From positions 7,440,001 through 7,504,000 of the forward strand of contig CANTUV010000015.1 in assembly GCA_947685225.1 (NCBI GenBank): a stretch of DNA of 64,000 nt. The letters run 5' to 3'. The notes under the pieces are model-generated. The model saw nothing but the letters and a program-made list of their open reading frames with translations, had not been told where the DNA came from and ran no database searches. Each line of letters begins with the position of its first letter. Position 1 is the first letter of the stretch. This document shows positions 44,680 through 54,786 of the stretch, one piece after another. Origin of the DNA: Garcia nutans (Eukaryota > Streptophyta > Magnoliopsida > Malpighiales > Euphorbiaceae). A program made the position numbers and the translations under genes.

Positions 44680-46733
44680 ACCTCTTCAGCCTGTCGATGT
44701 TTACCAGTTCACTAAACTTGTTCCCGTCCATGTCTGATAACTTGGCTGCACCCTTGTTCATGACTTGTTTAACAACATATAGTCCTTCCCAACTAGGCCT
44801 AAATTTCTCTCTTGGATTAGATACATTAGGTTTACATTGCTTCAACACTAAGTCGCCGACTCTGAGATTTCTGATCTTAACCCTTCTATTGTAGGCCCGG
44901 GCTATCTTCCTTTTTTATAGTTAATGAAGATATAGTGCTTTTAACCTCCTCTCTTCTAGTAAAGCTAACTGCGTGTACCTACTCACTATCCACTCTGTAT
45001 CAGGCAGTTCAGTTTCCAAGACCACTCTCAATGACTTGATCTCAATTTCAATTGGTAACACTGCCTCCATCTCGTAAACCAAAGAGAACATGTCATTCCA
45101 GTCAGCGTTCGCACACTTATTCTGTACACAAAGCAAAAGGAAGCATCTCCGACAAATCTCTATATGTCTTGGTCATCTTGGACATGATCTGTTTAATTGT
45201 CTTATTTGTTGCTTCTACTGCACCATTAGCCTTCAGTCTATAAGGGGAGGATCTGTGATGATGGATTTGGTACTTTGAGAATAATTCCTTAACTGCACCT
45301 TGAAACTGTACCTCATTGTCCAATATCACACTGTGTGGGCCCCATACCTACAGATGAGATTCTTTTTAATAAATCTAGCCATTTGCCTTGCCCCTAATTT
45401 GTTGAAAGATTCAGCCTTGACCCAGTTTGAAAAATAATCCACTGCTACTACAATAAAACTGTGACCATTTGAAGCCATCAGATGTATCTCTCCTATGATG
45501 TCAATCCCTCAAGTTGCAAAGGGCCAGAGTGAAGACATAAAATATAATTCTTCAGGAGGCATGTGATTCAAATTACCACACATCTGACATTGCTGGCACT
45601 TCTTCACAAACTCAATACAATCTCTCTTTATGGTCAACCTGTAGTAACCTTATTGAATTATCTTCTTAACTAGGGCTAAACCACTCATGTGTAGACCACA
45701 ACTTCCCGCGTGTATTTCCGACATGATATGCTCCATGAAAGGTGATGTATTGTAAGGACCATCACCTTATGGCTCTTCTTTCTTTCTTTGTTACCCCTAA
45801 TGGGTATTCCTTCTCCTCCAAAAATCATCTTATAGTGTCATACCATGCATCATGGTCTATATCAGTTTCCATGATTGTCTAATTTTCATAGCAAGGAGTT
45901 GATGAACTGGTCAAAATCAGAGGCTTAAGGAATAAGTTGACAGGATTTTCCCATATCGAAGCCAATGTGGCTGGGGCATCAGCCATCTGGTTTTCTTCTC
46001 TTGGTAGGTGTATAAACTTGCACTCCTTAAAATTCTTCTTCATCAAGGTCAAGTAATGGTGGTATATTTTTATCTTCTCTTCTTTTAACTCCCACTCTCC
46101 ATTTACTTGTGATACTACTAGCAATGAATAGCCAAAGACTTACACCTTATCCACCTTCATAATTATCAGGGTTTCCAAACCAAAAATACATGCTTCATAC
46201 TCCACCATATTATTGGTTGCCCTGAACTTCAACTTTTTAGCTAAAGGGATAAGCTCCCCTTCGGGCGATTCTAGTATGACTCTTAAACCTGCTCCTTTCC
46301 TATTCACTGTTCCGTCAAAATACATTTTTCATCCTTGCACTTCTATGGCCTCTAAATGTTCATCAGGAAATTCCAAGACTACCTCTTCGCTATCCGGTAA
46401 TGCTATTGGGCCAGGAATTCTACCATTGCTCTATCTTTGATTGTTTTTCTAGTTACATACTCAATCTCAAATTCTTCCAATATTATCAATCATCACCCAT
46501 ACTTCCCGATCAAAGAGGGTGTCTCCCTTAAGTACTTCACCGAGTCCAACCTGGAAATTGCTTGCACACTATAATATTGAAAGTAATGCCACGACTTCTT
46601 TTTAATGATACTATATGTAATTTCATAAAGTAGGAGCTTTCTACTCAAATAATAGACTGTGCGTTTAATCCCTGACTTATCTACTTAGGCTAGCATGGCT
46701 CCTATTGATTCTTCTTCTACAACTAAGTATAGT
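44680..46733 (-). pseudogene. Tat-like pol: RNase H and integrase part, element II
   Basis: Minus-strand remnants colinear with 12,900-10,930: RNase H pieces at 46,325-45,879 (MYFDGTVNRKGAGLRVILESP, shortened, and LPREENQMADAPATLA), integrase core with ILDNEVQFQG and SSPYRLKANGAVEATNKTIKQI (45,329-45,170), then the block FSLVYEMEAVLPIEI (45,090). Stops and frame changes are frequent. The RT and everything upstream are cut off by the Tekay-like element at 46,739, about 150 bp from the place where element I has its solo LTR. Confidence 0.8.
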
Positions 46734-47220
46734 AATAATGTAACACCCCTTCCCAACCTACATGTGTAAGCTGAGTAGAGGTGCCACACTATCCTAATTG
46801 TTGCTACCAATTTACTTAGTCAAATTTTAGTTCTGATTTTTACAGAAATTTTGCCATAGTTCCGCCTAGAAATTTGGATCCCAAGTGTCGTCAAAACTTG
46901 TTTTTCTGATTTTTGAAAACATTTTACACATACCAATGTGAATAAGAATACCATCAAATTTAATGCACTCCCAATGAATCCACCTTATACCCTCAACTAC
47001 AAACCTGCACGAAGAGTTCACACTTCTAATATAACATAAAGTAAAGATTTATGATTATTACATACTACTAACATACAATTATAACATAGAAAATCTCTTT
47101 TATATTTATTCATATACATGCCACAACTATCAACTCATAATGGAACTAAAAGATCTACCCCTGAGATTTGCTGTGGTCTGGTCGTTGCTTCCCCAAGATT
47201 TATCTACTGCTTCGAACCTA

Positions 47221-47261
47221 CGAGTCAAGGAAAACTTAACTCGCTGAGCGTTGTCGCTCAG
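47221..47261 (-). other. double hairpin in the Tekay-like LTR
   Basis: Stem cgagtcaag/cttaactcg (9 bp with one wobble, 5-nt loop) and stem ctgagcg/cgctcag (7 bp, 4-nt loop) directly adjoin. The copy at 55,269-55,309 has one change in the second stem. Confidence 0.7.
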
Positions 47262-47499
47262 TGGGTACTTTACCAATAAAAATAAAAGTAGTACATGAAA
47301 GTATTCGAAGTAAAAAGGAAATAATAAAATCAACAATCAACCAACATTATACCAATAGAAATCGTGATACATTCAGTATGATATGTTTTCAATAATGTAA
47401 AATCATAATTCAAATTCATTTGCATTATATAGTTCAACGAAAAATAATATGTCTTTGATCCAGGCTCTACTGGTATATAGGGAACCATAGTGATAAGGC

Positions 47500-47655
47500 A
47501 GTGGCCCTCACCACTGTAACCTAGGTGGCCCTCACCACCGATATCAGATCACAGGAATGGCCCTCACCATCCTGGTTATAACCAATGGCCCTCACCATTG
47601 GCCCCCAATGGCCCTCACCATTGGCCCCCAATGGCCCTCACCATTGAGTTCAGAT
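47500..47655. repeat. ccctcaccattgg tandem repeats, left LTR
   Basis: Units with a tggccctcacca core, the last ones being exact 23-bp copies (ccaatggccctcaccattgg core, itself palindromic at its ends). Three such copies here versus two at 55,630-55,672. Confidence 0.85.
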
Positions 47656-49750
47656 CATATCAATTCAATCACAATATCAAGCAGTACTGCATAAGTTAGT
47701 ATAGTGCACCATACCCTTATCTACCACTCCCACTATCCAGTAGAGCAAAAAGATTTAAATGATTCAATTTAAGTCTCAAACCTCATTTTAGGATGACTCG
47801 CGAAATCATTTTAAATTCCCATCGCACTTTGCCATTTATGCCGCGCAACACATTCTTTAGTCAAACCATTCCCCTTTTTCGCATATTTAACATCCACAAT
47901 AAACACATCAAACATTTCAAAGCATTTCTCAAAATATCACAAATTGACCAAATGAATAGTGTTGCGGCGAGACAAATCGGCAACGCAAAATGGCATGACC
48001 AAATGAATAGTAAAATTTGGGTTTTCGTCAAAATTTCAGTCCACTTCAATCATGCATTTGACCAAGTAAATGATCTTATTTTTGGCTGAAATTTTACAGA
48101 AAACTTATTTCATATGTTGACTAATTGCATGTAAAATTTCGTTGAAAAATTCATTCATTTGCTGCCTCAAACGATTTCCACAAAAAGGTCCAGAAAGCTG
48201 TCTTTTTGGGACCATTTCGGCCCAAACACATGAAATGCATAGGATAGTTTATTTTTCTTTTGCAAATCAATATTAAGGCTTCTTTAATGGTAAAGTGAAG
48301 ATTCAAACACTTCCCTTTGACAACTTTTGCATGTTTAACTCAAATCAATATATTTAAGCATCAACAACAAAACTTTCATAAACCAAAGTTTGTAAAGCAT
48401 CAAACCAAAATTAATTATTTAAAAGTAAAGTACCAAACTAATTATTCAAAGGTAGAGTACCAAACCTTATTTCTTTAATTCCTCTTGGCTTTTCTTTCTT
48501 CTCCTTCTTTAATTCTTTATTTCTCCTTCAATCAATTCAAGATACAACATAAACCTTAGAAATTCAAAATAATAAGTTATCCTCCATTTCTTTTCTAACC
48601 GAAACCCTAATCCAACCTTATTAATCTTTATACATCTTGATTCTTCCATTTAATCAATTAATATCCTCACTTACTTAATATTTTTCCAATTCCACATAAA
48701 GACTCTAATTTCCAATCTTCTAATAAATATATAACTACCTAAAATTAATACTAAAATCAAAGTCTACTTACTAGAAAACCTTAAAAACATACCTTAAAAA
48801 TCAAATTTGGAGAAACTTAGAAGTCCTTTGGTGTTTCCCTTTGTTGGCCGAAATTTGCAAGTGGAAAAGAGAGAAATTGGTTCTTCATATCACATATATT
48901 TATATACAAAAGAAATGATGATCACCTTGCCCACTTGTCCACTTTTTCTCTTTCTTCATTTATTACACATTTATTACACATGCTAAATGTTTTCTTTTGA
49001 TTGGCCAACCTTTGATTTTTATAACTTCCTTTTTCCTTTACTTCTTTCCACTTGTCTCTCTTCCCATTGGATCTCATAAAGTTGTCCCGGGTTACCCATC
49101 CGGTCCCGACACGAAACCGAGCCACATTACGTTCTGGCGATTAATCGATCATATCTTTTAAACCGTATAGCTCCACGAGTCAAACTATATATGGTTTTGA
49201 TCCTCTCGACCTCTACTTTCTATTTCTAAGATCTATTTTAGGTTTCTAAGTCATTTTGAAAAATTACCGGTAAGCCCTCAACTTTTTACAAAATTCCCTT
49301 TTGGTCCTATTTTTGCTCGGGTTTTCTCCGGCTTCGTTTCCACTGACGATCGTTTCATATTTAACCTCTCGCCATTCTCTACGTACTCACGTCTTTATTT
49401 CCTACCCTAAATTCATGTATAACTTTAATTGATAATGACCAAAATGCCCTTAGTCAACATTTCTTCATTTTTCTTTAACGGGACATTTCCTGGAAAAACC
49501 GTTACACGTCGTTGCGATCCGATTTTTCTCTACATTCCATTTTTGGAATCTGTTATATGCACTATTAAGAACATCCGGTGCAACTTTCTTTGAAATTACA
49601 TCTACGTCCCCAACTTTATTAAAAATTACAATTATGTCCCTTTTGTCATACAACCTTATCTAGGGCTGTTATTAAGAATTATCTTCTCCTTTTCCCTACT
49701 CTCGCTATGCACGTGTCTACACTGCATAAATGCAGTAGGCGGATGTGACA

Positions 49751-49764
49751 GTTCCTTCCTCGTT
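49751..49764 (-). promoter_or_regulatory. polypurine tract, Tekay-like first unit
   Basis: acgaggaaggaac on the minus strand next to the LTR; repeated at 57,776-57,789. Confidence 0.75.
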
Positions 49765-49767
49765 AAT

Positions 49768-52700
49768 TTAAGCTTCGTCCCGAAGCTCATCAAGTGAAAA
49801 CAAATATGGGTATTGCTTCTTCATAGTTTCTTCGCGTTCCCATGTAGCTTCTTCTACTTTGTGATTCCTCCAAAGCACTTTGACCAATGGAATCTTCTTA
49901 TTTCGCAACTCTTTGATTTCACGTGCTAGGATCTCTACCGGCTCTTCCTCATATGTCATTTCAGGCTGAATCTCAATATCTTGAACTTGTATGACGTGGG
50001 TTGGATCTGAACGATACCTCCTTAGCATCGAAACATGGAAAACATCATGTATTTTATTTAATTCAGGTGGTAACGCCAACTGGTAAGCTACCGGACCTAC
50101 CCGTTTAATAATTTCATATGGTCCGATGAATCTAGGGCTTAGCTTGCCTTTTTGTTTAAATCGTAACACTTTCTTCCAAGGAGAGACTTTGAGGAACACT
50201 CTGTCACCTACCTCAAACTGTATGTCTTTCCTTTTTAGATCCGCGTATGATTTTTGCCTATCCGCTGCTGCTTTTAATCGGTCTCGAATGATTTCTACCT
50301 TCTCTTCAGTTTCCTTAACTATGTCTGGCCCCAACATCTTTTCCTCACTCAATTCTGTCCAGCAAACTGGAGTTCTGCATTTTCGACCATACAGTGCTTC
50401 GTAAGGTGCCATTTGTATGCTGGATTGATAACGGTTGTTGTACGCGAATTCCATTAAGCTTAGGTGTTTGTCCCAACTACCTTTAAATTCTAAAACGCAC
50501 GCCCTCAGCATATCTTCTAAAATTTGAATCACTCTTTCCGACTGTCCGTCTGTCTGGGGATGAAATGCTGTGCTGTGGTAAGTTCGAGTTCCAAGGGCTG
50601 TTTGTAACTTCTGCCAAAAATTTGACGTAAAACGTGGGTCTCGATCGGATATGATCGAAGTTGGAACTCCGTGGAGACGTATAATCTCTTTGATATACAA
50701 GTCTGCCAACTTGTCTAGCGAGTAATCCACACGTACTGGTATGAAATGAGCGGACTTAGTAAGCCGGTCTACGATTACCCAAATCGCGTCATGTTTGTCC
50801 CTTGTCATAGGCAATCCTGTGACAAAATCCATAGTAATACGATCCCATTTCCAGGTTGGAATCGTAATAGGTTGTAGTAGCCCTGAGGGTAGTTGATGCT
50901 CCGCCTTCACTTGCTGACAGGTTAGACACTTCGTTACGTGATCAACGATATCCTTTTTCATTCCTGGCCACCAATAATACTCCTTCAAGTCCCGATACAT
51001 TTTCGTTACTCCTGGATGCATTGTATAAGGACTGTTATGAGCTTCTTGCAAAATCTGCTTCTTCAGCTCCTTGGACTTAGGTACCACCATTCTCCTCTTG
51101 TAGTAGAGAATACCATCAGGATGAATTTGATAGTCTCCTGAAGAGTTCTCCTGTGTCTGTTGACTCCACTTCTTCACTTGTTCATCTTCCTTCTGAGCCT
51201 CACGTATTTGTTGATGTAAATTAGGTCGCACGTGCATTTCTGCAAAGATAGCTCCATCTTCTGTAGGTTTTAACGTTACCCTCATAGCACTTAGCGCTTG
51301 CATTGACTTCCTACTAAGTGCATCTGCTACGACATTCGCTTTGCCCGGGTGATAATTAATCGTATAGTCGTAGTTGGCTAACCATTGCATCCATTTTCGC
51401 TGTCGCAGGTTTAAATCTTTCTGCGTGGGCAAATATTTCAGGCTTTGATGATCCGTAAAGATGTAACATTTTTCCCCGTATAAGTAGTGCCTCCACGTCT
51501 TGAAAGCCAAAACAATCGCTGCTAGCTCTAAGTCATGCGTAGGATAATTCTTTTCATGTGGCTTGAGCTGTCGAGAGACATACGCAATGACTTTGCCTTC
51601 CTGCATCAATACACAACCTAACCCGATATGGGATGCATCGCTATAAATCACAAAATCTTTTCCTGATTCTGGTTGTGTAAGAATAGGCGCTTCAGTAAGT
51701 TTTTGTTTCAGCTTTTCAAAGCTCCTTTGACAAGCGTCGGTCCACTGGAATTTGGCATTCTTCTGAAGTAGCTTGGTCATAGGTACGACGATCATGGAAA
51801 ACCCTTTAACGAATCTCCGATAATATCCTGCTAATCCCAAGAAACTATGGACTTCCGTTACTGTCTTAGGTGACTTCCATTCCAATACTGCTTCTATTTT
51901 CTTGGGATCGACCCTTATTCCTTCTGCCGATACAATATGTCCCAAGAAAGCTACTTCTTCCAACCAAAATTCGCATTTGCTGAACTTAGCGTATAACTGC
52001 TTTTCTCGCAGGGTTTGCAAAACAATTCTAAGGTGACGATCATGGTCCTCTCGATTCTTTGAATACACCAATATGTCGTCAACGAATACAACCACGAACT
52101 GATCCAAATACGGGTGCAAGATTCTATTCATCAGATCCATGAATACTGCAGGTGCGTTCGTTAATCCGAAAGGCATAACAATGAATTCATAATGTCCATA
52201 GCGAGTTCTGAATGCGGTTTTTGATATGTCTTCATCTTTAATTCCCAATTGATGATAACCCGATCGTAGATCAATTTTTGAAAATACTCCAGCACCTTTG
52301 AGTTGATCAAACAGATCATCTATGCGAGGTAACGGATACTTGTTTTTGATGGTCAGCTTATTAAGTTGACGGTAATCTACACACAACCTTAAGGATCCGT
52401 CTTTCTTTTTCACGAACAATACTGGTGCTCCCCATGGTGACACACTTGGCCTTATGAACCCCTTGTCTAAAAGTTCTTGTAGCTGTACCTTTAATTCTTT
52501 TAGCTCCGCTGGCGCCATTCGGTAAGGTGCGATGGATACTGGTGCAGCTCCCGGGTACACGTCTATGATGAATTCCACCTCTCGTTTAGGTGGTAATCCG
52601 GGTAAATCATCAGGAAATACGTCGGGAAAATCGCATACAATAGGTATATCTTGTAACTTTGGTGCCTCTTCTTTCGCTACTAATGCACATACCAGGTATG

Positions 52701-53337
52701 CCTCGCAACCTTTTTGCACTAACCTCTTAGCCGTCATGGCAGAAATGATGTTAGTTAGATAATCCTTCCTTTTTCCTACTAGGGTCACTTCGTCACCGTC
52801 TGCAGTATACAAGGTAACTCTCTTCCGTTTACAGTCAACTAGTGCATCGTACTTGGCCAACCAATCCATCCCAAGAATAGCATCGAATTCTTGAAATGGT
52901 AGTTCAAATAAATCTCCCCAAAAGATATGTCCGTGTATCTCTACGGGGCAATCTTTCACTACCTTCCTAGTAATCACCTCATTTCCTAATGGGTTGGTAA
53001 CTAATATTCCTTCTTTCTCTAGTTCTACCTTTAGGTCCTCAAGTTTTTCATTTTTCGTGCATATATATGAGTGTGAAGAACCTGGATCTATTAAAAAGTA
53101 AAGCGGAACCCCAAACATAGACAACTGACCTGCAATCACGTCTAGCGCTTCTTCGTCTTCTCGCCCCCTCATGGCATACATTCTAGCAGGAGCCCTTGCT
53201 TCTAGTCGATTCACCGTTTCAGATTGCACACACGACGGATTTTCGCTCCTTCCTCTGCCTCGGCCACGACTTGCTGCCGCTTGCGATCTCTCAGTATCCC
53301 TAGATAGATTTTGTATTCGCTGGGGACACTCTCGCAT
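49768..53337 (-). CDS. Tekay-like pol polyprotein, first unit
   Basis: An open frame of 1,189 residues from MRECPQRIQN, the last part of the gag CCHC knuckle. Protease active site is LIDPGSSHSYI (82-92, DPG in place of D(S/T)G). RT lies at about 265-430, with LCVDYRQLNKLTIK and FVDD at 418-421. RNase H is at 560-680 (YSDASHIGLG, FTDHQSLKYL, NVVADALSRK). Integrase has His 766 and 774 and Cys 804 and 807 for zinc, and catalytic Asp 837, Asp 898 and Glu 934 with 35-residue spacing. A GPYEIIKRVGPVAYQL segment (1,072 on) and a C-terminal chromodomain at about 1,130-1,180 (VLWRNHKVEEATWE) complete it. All catalytic residues are present. It is continuous in frame with gag upstream but separated by a TGA at 53,389-53,391. 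Confidence 0.95.
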   Translation of the reverse strand: MRECPQRIQNLSRDTERSQAAASRGRGRGRSENPSCVQSETVNRLEARAPARMYAMRGREDEEALDVIAGQLSMFGVPLYFLIDPGSSHSYICTKNEKLEDLKVELEKEGILVTNPLGNEVITRKVVKDCPVEIHGHIFWGDLFELPFQEFDAILGMDWLAKYDALVDCKRKRVTLYTADGDEVTLVGKRKDYLTNIISAMTAKRLVQKGCEAYLVCALVAKEEAPKLQDIPIVCDFPDVFPDDLPGLPPKREVEFIIDVYPGAAPVSIAPYRMAPAELKELKVQLQELLDKGFIRPSVSPWGAPVLFVKKKDGSLRLCVDYRQLNKLTIKNKYPLPRIDDLFDQLKGAGVFSKIDLRSGYHQLGIKDEDISKTAFRTRYGHYEFIVMPFGLTNAPAVFMDLMNRILHPYLDQFVVVFVDDILVYSKNREDHDRHLRIVLQTLREKQLYAKFSKCEFWLEEVAFLGHIVSAEGIRVDPKKIEAVLEWKSPKTVTEVHSFLGLAGYYRRFVKGFSMIVVPMTKLLQKNAKFQWTDACQRSFEKLKQKLTEAPILTQPESGKDFVIYSDASHIGLGCVLMQEGKVIAYVSRQLKPHEKNYPTHDLELAAIVLAFKTWRHYLYGEKCYIFTDHQSLKYLPTQKDLNLRQRKWMQWLANYDYTINYHPGKANVVADALSRKSMQALSAMRVTLKPTEDGAIFAEMHVRPNLHQQIREAQKEDEQVKKWSQQTQENSSGDYQIHPDGILYYKRRMVVPKSKELKKQILQEAHNSPYTMHPGVTKMYRDLKEYYWWPGMKKDIVDHVTKCLTCQQVKAEHQLPSGLLQPITIPTWKWDRITMDFVTGLPMTRDKHDAIWVIVDRLTKSAHFIPVRVDYSLDKLADLYIKEIIRLHGVPTSIISDRDPRFTSNFWQKLQTALGTRTYHSTAFHPQTDGQSERVIQILEDMLRACVLEFKGSWDKHLSLMEFAYNNRYQSSIQMAPYEALYGRKCRTPVCWTELSEEKMLGPDIVKETEEKVEIIRDRLKAAADRQKSYADLKRKDIQFEVGDRVFLKVSPWKKVLRFKQKGKLSPRFIGPYEIIKRVGPVAYQLALPPELNKIHDVFHVSMLRRYRSDPTHVIQVQDIEIQPEMTYEEEPVEILAREIKELRNKKIPLVKVLWRNHKVEEATWEREETMKKQYPYLFSLDELRDEA

Positions 53338-53391
53338 AAGGTGGTCTAAAGATCCACATATATAACATGCAAATGTCCGACCCCAACATTC

Positions 53392-54459
53392 TCACGTGTG
53401 ACGGCGTCCGCATTGATCACAGCGTGGATTATTATTTTCGCCTTCATTACCTCTCGGACCGATAAAGAAGTTACCTCCGCTTCGGCTGAATCCTCTTCCT
53501 TGTCCTCTTCCGGATCGTCCCGTACTAGCGACTGAGGTAGTTTGACTTAAGCCACCGCGAATTGATCCCTGACTATAACCTCGACGTTGACCGCCTCCCG
53601 TGGAACCACTGCCTCGGAATCGTTTCCCTGATGATTGGTAGTTTCCCGAATAGTTCTGGGTACCTCTCTTCTGTTTCATCTTCTGTCGTCTATTCTGTTC
53701 ATCAGACTGGCATTGCTCTACTTCTAGAGCCCTATTGACCATCTCGGAAAATTCTTTGATATTAGCAGCAATTAGCTGCATCCTAATCTCATTATTCAAC
53801 CCATCCTGGAACTGCTTACATCTATCATGTTCGTCTTCAATTGTCTTCTTGGCATACCTACTCAGCCTAGTAAATTCCCTCTCGTACTCAGCAAAGGTCA
53901 GTCGACCTTGCTTTAAGTGTAGAAACTCCTTTTTCTTGGCATCTAGGTATGCCTCCGATATAAACTTCCTCTTGAACTCATTCACAAAGAAATCCCATGT
54001 TCTCTGTTCCGGTGAAACTCGTTGGTGAACTGTGTCCCACCATATATATGCTTCTTCCACTAATAAGGAAGTAGCACATATCACTCGCTCTTCTGGCGTA
54101 CACTGTAACTAATCTAAGGCTCGTATTGTTCCTTCCAGCCAATACTCGGCTGTTGAAGAATCATCGTCCCTTCGAGCCTTAAACTCCTTCGCACCATACT
54201 TTCTTATCTTTTCTATCGGGGGTTTCCTTTCCCCTCCTACAGCAGGTACTGGTACGGGTGCTGGCGCTGGGGGTGGTGCTGGGGCAACGCCGGCTATCTG
54301 CCGAAATACGGCAGCCATTTGTTGCAACATATCATTGGGAATAGGAGCATCAGCGGGTGGTTGCTCCGACGCTGATGTCTCAGATACACGCATTTCTACA
54401 ACTCGGGAGGCCTGAGACTCGACCTCCTCCTCTATATCACGCTGCGCTGCTTGCGACAT
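53392..54459 (-). pseudogene. Tekay-like gag, first unit
   Basis: Starts MSQAAQRDIEEEVES at 54,459, with a Pro-rich stretch. A TAG at 54,106-54,108 follows GTIRALD. The same frame continues with AYIWWDTVHQRVSPEQ, FVNEFKRKFISEAYLD and LKQGRLTFAEYEREFTRLS, the retrotransposon gag core, then a Gly/Arg-rich part. A TGA (53,389-53,391) stands where the second unit reads GGA just before the CCHC knuckle. Gag and pol are one frame; two stops break it in this copy. Confidence 0.9.
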
Positions 54460-54764
54460 CTAAAGAGTAAACATATACCATCCCATCATTATTAACAACC
54501 CAGACCAACAGCATTATCTTACCCTAGGTGGCATGTATATAAATAAAAATTCTTAAATAACACATATACAACACAACTTTTATTTATTTTCAAACACAAA
54601 GTTTTACAATATTAAGAAGCCCTTATATACATTGCAAAATTTAGGACTCCATGAAATCGTACAATCTCTTATTTACTACAGGATATCTCGTTTTACGTCG
54701 GTAATGGCCACTCCCGACATAAAACGTACATCCTCCTATGTTGGATTACCCAGAAGCGGCTAAA
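54460..54764 (-). other. leader of the Tekay-like first unit
   Basis: About 300 bp between the primer site and gag, no coding frame. Confidence 0.6.
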
Positions 54765-54781
54765 CCTTAGCTCTGATACCA
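54765..54781 (-). promoter_or_regulatory. primer-binding site, initiator Met tRNA
   Basis: tggtatcagagctaagg on the minus strand, five bases from the LTR at 54,787. Confidence 0.9.
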
Positions 54782-54786
54782 CAAAT

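Larger units (their letters stand above)
46739..49750 (-). repeat. Tekay-like LTR, left copy
   Basis: 3,012 bp. Minus-strand TATA box (tatataaat) at 48,898-48,906. Contains one more ccctcaccattggcccccaa repeat unit than the right copy (array 47,570-47,650). Confidence 0.93.

Noticed and set aside
47570..47650. CRISPR-like regular repeats
   Set aside because: Units adjoin without unique spacers, are part of an LTR, and the DNA is plant nuclear.
47793..48089. Identical short ORFs at 47,793-48,089 and 55,818-56,114, and other repeated pairs 8,025 or so bp apart
   Set aside because: They are the two copies of the Tekay-like LTR; conservation reflects recent duplication, not coding selection.
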